From NCBI GenBank assembly GCA_017882985.1, contig JADGOK010000056.1:1-6454 (forward strand): a DNA stretch of 6,454 nucleotides, in the 5' to 3' direction. Of this stretch, positions 1-5,197 are shown in pieces. The notes under the pieces were generated by a model. It was not told the DNA's origin. It did no database searches and worked only from the letters and a program-made list of their open reading frames with translations. How positions within the stretch are numbered: position 1 is the stretch's first letter; every line of letters begins with the position of its first letter. The DNA is from Acidimicrobiales bacterium (lineage in GTDB: Bacteria > Actinomycetota > Acidimicrobiia > Acidimicrobiales > RAAP-2). A program made the translations under genes and the position numbers.

Positions 1-52
1 TTCGGCGAAGTTCTCTATTCTCCCCCAATTCCACGAGCGGCACAAATGGCGC

Positions 53-81
53 TGGAGTACCTCGCGCGCCTTGGCTACGCT
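53..81 (+). promoter_or_regulatory. Possible leaderless promoter of the acyl-CoA dehydrogenase gene
   Basis: TACGCT at 76-81 fits the actinobacterial -10 pattern TANNNT and is followed by exactly 7 nt before the ATG at 89. No purine-rich Shine-Dalgarno lies at the usual distance from that ATG. The -35 position (TGGAGT, 53-58, 17 bp spacer) matches the consensus poorly. The call rests on the -10 to ATG spacing, which recurs at the P450 and carbonic anhydrase genes in this window. Confidence 0.4.
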
Positions 82-88
82 GCCATCT

Positions 89-1321
89 ATGGATCTGACA
101 TACCCCGAAGAGGCCGAGGCGTTCCGCGTCGAGGTACGCGACTGGCTCAAGGAGAACCTGCCCGACGGCTGGTTCTCGTCCGACTTCGCCATGACCGACG
201 ACGAGCGAAAGGCCTTCAATCAGAGTTGGCCCGCCAACCTCTACGCCGGTGGATGGATCTGCGCCGGCTGGCCCGTCGAATACGGCGGCAAGGGGCTCTC
301 CCTGCTGCAACTGGTCGTACTGAACGAAGAGTTCGCCAACGCTGGCGCACCGATGCGCGCCGACTTCTTCGGCGACACGCTCGTCGGGCCCACGATCCTG
401 CAATGGGGCACCGACGAGCAGAAGAAGGAGTTCATTCCCGGGATCCTGCAGGGCAAGATCACCTGGTGTCAGGGCTTCTCCGAGCCCGATTCCGGCTCGG
501 ACCTCGCGAGTCTCAAGACGAACGCAGTTCTCGACGGTGACGAATGGATCATCAACGGCCAAAAGGTCTGGACGACGCAGGCCCAACACGCCGACTTCGC
601 GTTCCTGCTCGTGCGCACCGACCCCGACGCACCCCAGCACGCAGGCATCAGCTACCTGCTCGTGCCGATGCACCAGGACGGTGTCGACGTGCGGCCCATC
701 ACCCAGGTGGACGGTTCGGCCGAATTCAACGAGGTCTTCTTCACCAACGTCCGCTGTCCGAAGGACAACGTCATCGGCGGCGTGAACAACGGTTGGAAGG
801 TCGCGATGACGACGCTGGGCTTTGAACGCGGATCATCCTCGACGACCGGTTATCGACGCTTCTTAAAGGAGTGGGAGTTCATCGTCAAAGAAGCCAAGCG
901 ACGAAACATAAGCAACGACCGACGGGTGCGCGACGAACTCGTCAAGTCCTGGCAACAGGTAAAGATCATGCAGATCAACGGCTATCGTTCGCTCACCGAC
1001 TCACTCAACGACACCCACAACGCCGCACTGCTCGGCGCGTGCAACAAGATGTTCTGGTCCGAGGCACACCGGCGCACGATGGAGCTCGCGCTCGACGTGC
1101 TCGGTATGGAAGCCCAGATTCTTTCGGGCAAGGGCGACGCCGAGGGTACCCTGCCGGGGCACCGCCGAGGCCGCGCTGATTACCCGGTCTCGGACATCCA
1201 GGCGTCCTTCTTCTTCTCTCGGTCCGAGACCATCTGGGGCGGCACCGCCGAGATTCAGCGCAACATCATCGGTGAGCGGGCTCTCGGACTACCGAAGGAA
1301 CCGAAGGCGCAGAAGGTCTAG
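89..1321 (+). CDS. Acyl-CoA dehydrogenase family protein (FadE-like)
   Basis: FAD-dependent enzyme expected to introduce the alpha-beta double bond into an acyl-CoA in cytosolic beta-oxidation, passing electrons to electron transfer flavoprotein. The ATG at 89 gives 410 residues, a usual family length, and starts MDLTYPEEAEAFR, typical of actinobacterial members. The in-frame TTG at 71 would add six unconvincing residues. The N-terminal helical domain is followed by the beta domain with FSEPDSGSD (about 130-138) and WTT (161-163), both flavin/substrate-site motifs. The C-terminal end has TIWGGTAEIQRN (381-392). The residue matching the MCAD-type catalytic Glu is Gly384 (WGGT). A Glu is present at 246 in GFERG, matching the isovaleryl-CoA dehydrogenase-type base, so catalysis probably uses E246. 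Branched-chain, sterol side-chain or ordinary fatty acyl-CoA substrates are all possible. It stands alone and converges on the MFS gene with interleaved stop codons. Confidence 0.93.
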   Translation: MDLTYPEEAEAFRVEVRDWLKENLPDGWFSSDFAMTDDERKAFNQSWPANLYAGGWICAGWPVEYGGKGLSLLQLVVLNEEFANAGAPMRADFFGDTLVGPTILQWGTDEQKKEFIPGILQGKITWCQGFSEPDSGSDLASLKTNAVLDGDEWIINGQKVWTTQAQHADFAFLLVRTDPDAPQHAGISYLLVPMHQDGVDVRPITQVDGSAEFNEVFFTNVRCPKDNVIGGVNNGWKVAMTTLGFERGSSSTTGYRRFLKEWEFIVKEAKRRNISNDRRVRDELVKSWQQVKIMQINGYRSLTDSLNDTHNAALLGACNKMFWSEAHRRTMELALDVLGMEAQILSGKGDAEGTLPGHRRGRADYPVSDIQASFFFSRSETIWGGTAEIQRNIIGERALGLPKEPKAQKV

Positions 1322-2571
1322 AGGGCCGAGACCGCCTGGAGCGTCTCGGTGCTGCGCAGATTCTGGCGCATCGTGATGACCAGACCGAGGCCCGTCACCA
1401 AGGTCAGTAGCGCTCCCACGAACAGTCCGATGCGCGGATTGGTGCCCGCGATGATCAGACCGATGAGCGGCGCACCGACGGGCGTCGTGCCAAGAAACGC
1501 AATGCCGTAGAGACTCATCACCCGTCCACGCATCTGCTGACTGGAGTGGAGCTGCAACGTGGCGTTCGCTGAGGACATGAAGGCGATGGAGAACGCGCCG
1601 CAGGGAACAAGCAGAATCTCGGCCCACAGCAACGTCGGGGCGAAGGCCACCGAGGTCATGAAGAGACCGAAGCCCAGCGACAGCATCGCGAGCAATTTCG
1701 GCGTCGGTCTCGAGCGGTGGGCGATGAAGAGCCCGCCGATGATCGCGCCAACGCCCATGGCGCTCATCAAGATGCCGTACTGGGTCGCGGTGCGCTGATG
1801 AAAGGTCGTGTGCGCCAGGAGCGGCAGGGTCGTGGTGAAGTTGAACGCGAACATGCCAACGACCGCGACCGCGAGGATCACGTTGCGCAGCAGCGGCGTC
1901 TGACGAACGTATTTCAGACCGAGACGAAGCTGCCCACTCTGGCGCTGGACGGTCTTCATCGGCAGGAACTCGCGCTTGCGCATCATCGCGAGCGCCAACA
2001 GGACCGCCAGGTACGACGCGGCATTGGTGTAGAAGCACGCGGCCGTTCCGACGAGCGCGATGAGGCCGGCGGCGATGCCCGGACCCACCACGCGCCCCGA
2101 GTTCATCAACACGCTGTTCAGGCTCACCGCGTTGGCGATGAGGTCGCGTCCGACCATCTCCTGGACGAACGCCTGACGCGCGGGCACGTCGAAGAGGTTC
2201 ACGAGGCCCAAGAGGAACGCCACGACGTAGACCGACGTGACCGTGACGTGATGGGTCGTGACCAAGAGGCCCAGCACGAGGGCCCAGAGACCGGCGGCCG
2301 TCTGGGTGAAGTACAGGATGCGACGCTTCTCGTAGCGATCCGCGATGAGTCCGCCGTAGGAGCCGAAGACCAGCATGGGCAGGTACTGCAACGCGATCGC
2401 GATCCCCAGGTCCACTGACGACCCCGTGAGTTTGAGAATCAGCCAGCCCTGGGCCACGGTCTGCATCCACGTGCCCGAGACCGAGATCAGCTGGCCGGCG
2501 AAGTAGAGACGGAAGTTCCGTACGCTTAACGCGGCGAAAGTGCGCGAGGAGAACTTTCGCACCGCGCTCAC
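1318..2571 (-). CDS. MFS transporter, DHA3/EntS-like exporter
   Basis: Major facilitator superfamily permease of 417 residues, in the inner membrane, probably a proton-driven exporter of drugs or other small amphiphiles. The hydrophobicity pattern suits about 12 membrane helices. The MFS motif A is seen as GGLIADRYEKRR (73-84) in the loop after helix 2. The stretches FDVPARQAFVQEMV (127-140) and MRGRVMSLYGIAFLG (347-361) are characteristic of the MFS_3/EntS-like group. The start is GTG at 2571-2569, overlapping the marR stop as GTGA. GAGG lies 4 nt before it, inside the end of marR. The N-terminal NFRLYFAGQLISVSGTWMQ stretch is where the family usually begins, so this start is sound. Operon position behind marR suggests induction by a ligand that releases MarR, possibly the transported compound. 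The substrate cannot be told from sequence. Confidence 0.93.
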   Translation of the reverse strand: MSAVRKFSSRTFAALSVRNFRLYFAGQLISVSGTWMQTVAQGWLILKLTGSSVDLGIAIALQYLPMLVFGSYGGLIADRYEKRRILYFTQTAAGLWALVLGLLVTTHHVTVTSVYVVAFLLGLVNLFDVPARQAFVQEMVGRDLIANAVSLNSVLMNSGRVVGPGIAAGLIALVGTAACFYTNAASYLAVLLALAMMRKREFLPMKTVQRQSGQLRLGLKYVRQTPLLRNVILAVAVVGMFAFNFTTTLPLLAHTTFHQRTATQYGILMSAMGVGAIIGGLFIAHRSRPTPKLLAMLSLGFGLFMTSVAFAPTLLWAEILLVPCGAFSIAFMSSANATLQLHSSQQMRGRVMSLYGIAFLGTTPVGAPLIGLIIAGTNPRIGLFVGALLTLVTGLGLVITMRQNLRSTETLQAVSAL

Positions 2572-2996
2572 GATTCCTCGATCAAGACCTCGAGGAAGCG
2601 AACGAGTTCTTCGGCCTTTCGTTGGTCACCCGACGAGAGTGACTGCAGTTTGCGCTCGAGGAACTCGGTCTTGCGCCGTCGGATGGCGGCGATCTCCTTG
2701 CGTCCGAGCGGCGTCAGTTGCACGCGGGTGCATCGACGGTCGTCGAGGTCGGCCGAGCAGGCGATGAGTCCCGCGGCCTCCATCGTTCGAACTAGACGCG
2801 TCACCGACGGCGGCTGCACCTGTTCGGCGACGGCCAGGTCGCCGAGGGAGGGACGGCGCAGATTTTCGATCGACGCCAACATTGAGGCTTGCGCGGGCGA
2901 GACGCCGCCGAGGGACGACGAGCGCAGTCGCCGGTTGAGTCGCGTCACGGCCCTTCGAAGTCGGGCCGCGGTTTCGTTCGTGGTTGCAGTTTCCAT
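2568..2996 (-). CDS. MarR-family transcriptional regulator
   Basis: Winged helix-turn-helix dimeric repressor of 142 residues, the usual MarR length. N- and C-terminal helices for dimerisation flank the DNA-binding core: SLGDLAVAEQVQPPSVTRLVRTMEAAGLI (about 50-78) holds the HTH with recognition helix, and DLDDRRCTRVQLTPLG (83-98) is the wing with the conserved D-x-R pattern. The start is ATG at 2996-2994, preceded by AGGTG 5 nt upstream, which itself lies in the middle of a palindrome. It is the first gene of a two-gene unit with the MFS exporter. The last bases overlap the MFS GTG start, so translation is probably coupled. Autorepression by the palindrome is inferred, as is common for marR-efflux pairs. 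Two cysteines, C80 and C89, flank the wing turn; a redox role is possible but unproven. Confidence 0.93.
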   Translation of the reverse strand: METATTNETAARLRRAVTRLNRRLRSSSLGGVSPAQASMLASIENLRRPSLGDLAVAEQVQPPSVTRLVRTMEAAGLIACSADLDDRRCTRVQLTPLGRKEIAAIRRRKTEFLERKLQSLSSGDQRKAEELVRFLEVLIEES

Positions 2997-3012
2997 TAGT
3001 TCACCTAACTAA
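2996..3012. promoter_or_regulatory. Putative MarR operator palindrome
   Basis: TTAGTT (2996-3001), spacer CACCT, AACTAA (3007-3012): perfect 6-bp arms around a 5-bp centre, 17 bp in all. The site touches the first base of the marR ATG, and its centre, read on the minus strand as AGGTG, is the marR ribosome binding site. Many MarR dimers bind AT-rich palindromes of about this size near their own start. Bound protein would block transcription of the marR-MFS unit. Autoregulation is inference; the palindrome is seen directly. Confidence 0.7.
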
Positions 3013-3041
3013 ATAATAATGGAAGACGCGAACATTCGCGA
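3013..3041 (-). promoter_or_regulatory. Candidate promoter of the marR-MFS operon
   Basis: On the minus strand TATTAT (3018-3013) is a good -10 hexamer in an AT-rich patch. With a 17-bp spacer the -35 position is TCGCGA (3041-3036), a weak match overlapping the second palindrome. Transcription would begin around 3006, inside the TTAGTT/AACTAA operator, giving a very short leader that still carries AGGTG. Confidence 0.45.
3027..3040. repeat. Second inverted repeat upstream of marR
   Basis: CGCGAA (3027-3032), CA, TTCGCG (3035-3040): perfect 6-bp arms with a 2-bp centre. It lies between the stop of the NifU-type gene (3058) and the marR promoter. It could be a protein binding site over the -35 region of marR, or a short hairpin (5-bp stem, 4-nt loop) ending transcription of the upstream gene, as moderately T-rich sequence follows on the minus strand. 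The sequence does not decide between these. Confidence 0.5.
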
Positions 3042-3057
3042 CGGAACTTTCGGAAAA

Positions 3058-3390
3058 TTACAACTGGCGGTAGCGCGGCACGTAGCCACCCGAACCCAGC
3101 GACATCGAATCCTCGGGGTCGATGGAGTCGTCCACTCCCCCGATGACCTCGGTGACCCAATCCAGGCGATCGGTGAGGATTCGCGTGACGCCACCCTGCA
3201 GCGTCGTCGAAGAGATCGCGCAGCTCGAGCAGGCGCCCTGCAACTGGACCTCGACGACACCGGTCTCGACGTCGGCGCGAATGAGCACCAGATCGCCGCC
3301 GTCGGCCTGCACCGCCGGACGCATCAGGTCGAGCAGGGCGTTGAGCGCCTTCAGCCTCGTCGAGCGCTCGGGGTCGGTAAGAGAAACCAT
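3058..3390 (-). CDS. NifU C-terminal domain (Nfu-type) iron-sulfur cluster protein
   Basis: Small protein of 110 residues made almost wholly of the NifU C-terminal domain, which holds or delivers a [4Fe-4S] cluster between dimer subunits to client apoproteins. The signature is GACSSCAISSTTLQGGV (52-68), with the cluster ligands C54 and C57. The upstream VQADGGDLVLI (27-37) is also typical. The ATG at 3390-3388 is chosen because the Nfu domain begins soon after it. The frame stays open well beyond, but that extension lies antisense to the P450 gene and is not Nfu-like. A weak GGAAG precedes the ATG. It stands alone between divergent P450 and marR, with no suf or isc genes in view. Residues after about 88 (acidic, then GSGGYVPRYRQL) are outside the domain and of unknown role. 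Confidence 0.9.
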   Translation of the reverse strand: MVSLTDPERSTRLKALNALLDLMRPAVQADGGDLVLIRADVETGVVEVQLQGACSSCAISSTTLQGGVTRILTDRLDWVTEVIGGVDDSIDPEDSMSLGSGGYVPRYRQL

Positions 3391-3420
3391 GCTTCCAGTC
3401 TGCCGTGGGAGCGCGTATTC

Positions 3421-3449
3421 GTGACCCCAACGTGTCGAATCAATAAACT
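3421..3449 (+). promoter_or_regulatory. Leaderless promoter of the P450 gene
   Basis: GTGACC (3421-3426, four of six matches to TTGACA), a 17-bp spacer and TAAACT (3444-3449, fits TANNNT) are followed by exactly 7 nt and the ATG at 3457. No Shine-Dalgarno is present. This is the expected geometry of an actinobacterial leaderless transcript starting at the ATG. The same 66-bp gap must also hold the promoter of the divergent NifU-type gene. Confidence 0.6.
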
Positions 3450-3456
3450 CTCGCCC

Positions 3457-4725
3457 ATGGACGACCCCGTGACCTGGCGAGCCAAGGACATTGATCTGTC
3501 CGATCTGGACTTCTGGCGTCGGCCGTGGCCCGAGCGCGAGGAGGCCTTCAAGGTGATGCGCCGTGACCTGCCCATCTCCTTTCACGACGAGCCCGTGATC
3601 GAAGGCACGTCGGTGGACTTTCCCAAGGGCGCCGGATACTACGCACTGACCCGGCACCGCGACGTGTCGACCGCCTCGCGACACCCCGAGGTCTTTCTCT
3701 CGGGACCCGGCGCGGTCTCTCAAATGGACTTGCCCACCGAGATGGTGGAGTACTTCTCGGGGATGATCTCGACCGACAATCCCAAACACGCCCGATTGCG
3801 ACGCATTGTCTCGAACGCGTTCAATCCACAGACCGTCCGCGCGACCGAGGAATCGGTCGAGCGCGTCGCCGGCGAACTACTCCGTCGAGCCCTCGAGGGT
3901 GGTACGGGCGACTTCGTCGCCGACTTCGCGGCGCCGTTTCCCTTGGAGATCATCTGCACGATGATGGGTGTGCCGCCGAGTGAGTACGCGACGGTGCTGC
4001 GGTGTTCGAACATCATCCTCTCGATGGGTGACCCCGAGTACATCCCCGAAGGCCAAGACCCCGTGCTCGCCAACCTCGAGGCCGCGGTCACGTTGACGGG
4101 CATCATGGAAGAGCTCGGTAAGTACCGCCGGGACAATCCCGTCGGCGACATCACCAGCGCGCTCGTTAACGCTGAGATCGAGACCGAGAAACTGACCCAG
4201 CAGGAGTTGGCCTCCTTCTTCGTTCTCCTCGTCGCGGCGGGCAACGAGACCACGCGAACCGCGATCGCGCACGGACTGCACGTGCTGACCGAGCACCCCG
4301 ACCAGAAAGCACTGCTGGTCGCTGACTACGAGTCGCTCGCCAAGACCGCGACCGACGAGATGGTCCGTTGGGCCTCGCCGGTAACTTGGATGCGTCGCAC
4401 CCTGGCCACTGACTACACGATGTCGGGCTTCGATCTCAAAGCGGGCGACAAGGTGCTGCTCTTCTACAATTCGGCGAACCGCGACGAAGAGGTCTTCGAC
4501 GATCCCTACGTCTTTGACGTCGCGCGCACGCCGAACGATCACTACGGCTTTGGCGCCCCCGGTCCGCACTTCTGTCTCGGCGCGCACCTCGCGCGTCGCG
4601 AGATCACCGTCATGTGGCGCGAACTGCTCACCAAGACGCCCAACATCCACGCGACCGGTGCACCCTCGCAGTTGGCGTCGAGTTTCGTGAACGGCGTCAA
4701 ACACCTGCCGTACAGTTTTAACTGA
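3457..4725 (+). CDS. Cytochrome P450, CYP124/CYP125-like
   Basis: Heme-thiolate monooxygenase of 422 residues, a normal bacterial soluble P450 length, needing an external ferredoxin and reductase (none nearby). Landmarks: I-helix oxygen-activation motif AAGNETTR (260-267), K-helix E301-x-x-R304, and heme loop FGAPGPHFCLG (365-375) with ligand C373. Overall resemblance, judged from memory, is closest to mycobacterial CYP124: RRDLPISF near the N-terminus, EYFSGMI, DNPKHARLRRIVSNAF, ASPVTWMRRT, SANRDEEVF, and the end SSFVNGVKHLPYSFN. CYP124 omega-hydroxylates methyl-branched lipids and can act on the cholesterol side chain; CYP125 does the latter. Such a substrate is therefore likely here but inferred. 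The ATG at 3457 fits both the promoter and the family N-terminus. The frame is open upstream to 3019, but only as antisense to the NifU-type gene. No partner gene follows. Confidence 0.93.
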   Translation: MDDPVTWRAKDIDLSDLDFWRRPWPEREEAFKVMRRDLPISFHDEPVIEGTSVDFPKGAGYYALTRHRDVSTASRHPEVFLSGPGAVSQMDLPTEMVEYFSGMISTDNPKHARLRRIVSNAFNPQTVRATEESVERVAGELLRRALEGGTGDFVADFAAPFPLEIICTMMGVPPSEYATVLRCSNIILSMGDPEYIPEGQDPVLANLEAAVTLTGIMEELGKYRRDNPVGDITSALVNAEIETEKLTQQELASFFVLLVAAGNETTRTAIAHGLHVLTEHPDQKALLVADYESLAKTATDEMVRWASPVTWMRRTLATDYTMSGFDLKAGDKVLLFYNSANRDEEVFDDPYVFDVARTPNDHYGFGAPGPHFCLGAHLARREITVMWRELLTKTPNIHATGAPSQLASSFVNGVKHLPYSFN

Positions 4726-4749
4726 CGGTGCCTCGCGGCAGTGGCCGTC
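4724..4749. terminator. Possible hairpin between convergent genes
   Basis: GACGG (4724-4728) can pair with CCGTC (4745-4749), with GCC/GGC (4730-4732/4737-4739) pairing inside. It begins in the P450 stop codon and ends just before the stop of the convergent AhpD-like gene. Stems are short and there is no T-run on either side, so a bidirectional terminator is only a weak possibility. Confidence 0.25.
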
Positions 4750-5100
4750 TCAGGCTGAGCGGGCCTCGGCCGCTTCGTCGAAAGCCCGCAGGGCCCTCGG
4801 TCCCCACACCGTGCCCGGTCCCCCGTTCATCGAGATCGCGACACCGATCGCCTCGGCCACCTCTTGTCGCGTCGCACCGTGGCGCAGCGCGCCCCGCGTG
4901 TGCGCGACGATACAACCGTCGCATTCACGGGTGATCGCAATGACGACCGCGAGCAACTCCTTGGTCAGGCTCGACAGCGCGCCCTCACTCATCGCCGCCT
5001 TGGACATCTGCGCGTAACCCTTCAGGACCTCGGGGATCAGCGACTGCAGATCCAGCGCCGGCTGGCGAAGCTCCGCTCGAACCGCATCCATGCTTTCCAT
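4750..5100 (-). CDS. Carboxymuconolactone decarboxylase-family, AhpD-like protein
   Basis: Small cytosolic protein of 116 residues in the AhpD/CMD fold. The AhpD catalytic pattern is complete: E48, then 11 residues, C60-D-G-C63, then 3 residues, H67. In AhpD these residues form the proton relay and thiol pair that reduce peroxides or partner peroxiredoxins, so a thiol-disulfide or peroxidase role is more likely than lactone decarboxylation. The middle TKELLAVVIAITRECDGCIVAHTRGALRHGAT and later EVAEAI are typical of the family. The start is ATG at 5100-5098, with GGAGG five bases upstream. A longer open frame to 5166 exists but that extra part is low-complexity and follows no ribosome site. 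No ahpC lies beside it. The gene is divergent from the carbonic anhydrase and convergent with the P450, with 24 bp between stops. Confidence 0.9.
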   Translation of the reverse strand: MESMDAVRAELRQPALDLQSLIPEVLKGYAQMSKAAMSEGALSSLTKELLAVVIAITRECDGCIVAHTRGALRHGATRQEVAEAIGVAISMNGGPGTVWGPRALRAFDEAAEARSA

Positions 5101-5110
5101 ATCCACCTCC
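5101..5110 (-). promoter_or_regulatory. Strong ribosome binding site deciding the AhpD-like start
   Basis: Read on the minus strand, GGAGGTGGAT directly precedes the ATG at 5100, leaving 5 nt between GGAGG and the start codon. It is the clearest Shine-Dalgarno in the window. It rules against the longer GTG/ATG starts upstream and against the ATG at 5091. Confidence 0.8.
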
Positions 5111-5114
5111 ACTG

Positions 5115-5141
5115 GCGAGCGTAGCGAGCGTGTCGAGCGCC
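5115..5141. repeat. Three imperfect 9-bp tandem repeats
   Basis: GCGAGCGTA, GCGAGCGTG and TCGAGCGCC follow one another without a gap. An inverted copy of the core, ACGCTCG, lies at 5156-5162. They occupy the 97-bp gap between the divergent AhpD-like and carbonic anhydrase genes, 15 bp from the former start. They may be binding sites for a regulator or a chance GC-rich repeat; nothing in the window identifies a binder. Confidence 0.5.
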
Positions 5142-5162
5142 CGGCGGCCCCGACCACGCTCG

Positions 5163-5191
5163 TCAACCGCCACGTCCGGGTTTCCTAGAAT
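5163..5191 (+). promoter_or_regulatory. Leaderless promoter of the carbonic anhydrase gene
   Basis: TAGAAT (5186-5191) is a good TANNNT -10 element, 6 nt ahead of the ATG at 5198. The -35 position at 17-bp spacing is TCAACC (5163-5168), three of six matches. There is no Shine-Dalgarno in the 20 nt before the start, so the transcript probably begins at or next to the start codon. Confidence 0.55.
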
Positions 5192-5197
5192 GGCGTG

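Noticed and set aside
1..88. Possible end of an upstream gene or a start at the ATG at 46
   Set aside because: The frame of the ATG at 46 runs on into an Arg-rich shadow of the acyl-CoA dehydrogenase, and no stop or family match supports a gene ending here. I see only a short upstream region.
1717..2418. 233-codon plus-strand frame antisense to the MFS gene
   Set aside because: Composition is charged and repetitive (many Arg, Asp, Glu, His), as expected from an antisense frame of GC-rich code, and there is no ribosome site.
1289..2470. Second long open frame (393 codons) on the same strand as the MFS gene
   Set aside because: It is a shifted frame of the MFS gene, rich in Arg, Gly and His with no domain or membrane pattern; the MFS frame is clearly the real one.
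3019..3456. Upstream extension of the P450 frame by 146 codons
   Set aside because: It is antisense to the NifU-type gene, has no recognisable domain, and the family N-terminus and a leaderless promoter support the ATG at 3457.
3391..3789. N-terminal extension of the NifU-type protein
   Set aside because: The frame is open but antisense to the P450 gene; the Nfu domain starts just after the ATG at 3390.
3877..4704. 275-codon minus-strand frame inside the P450 gene
   Set aside because: It is an antisense shadow with biased charged composition; P450 motifs run through the whole plus-strand gene.
5101..5166. Longer N-terminus for the AhpD-like protein
   Set aside because: The strong GGAGG site at 5106-5110 places the start at 5100, and the extra residues come from the repeat-rich intergenic DNA.
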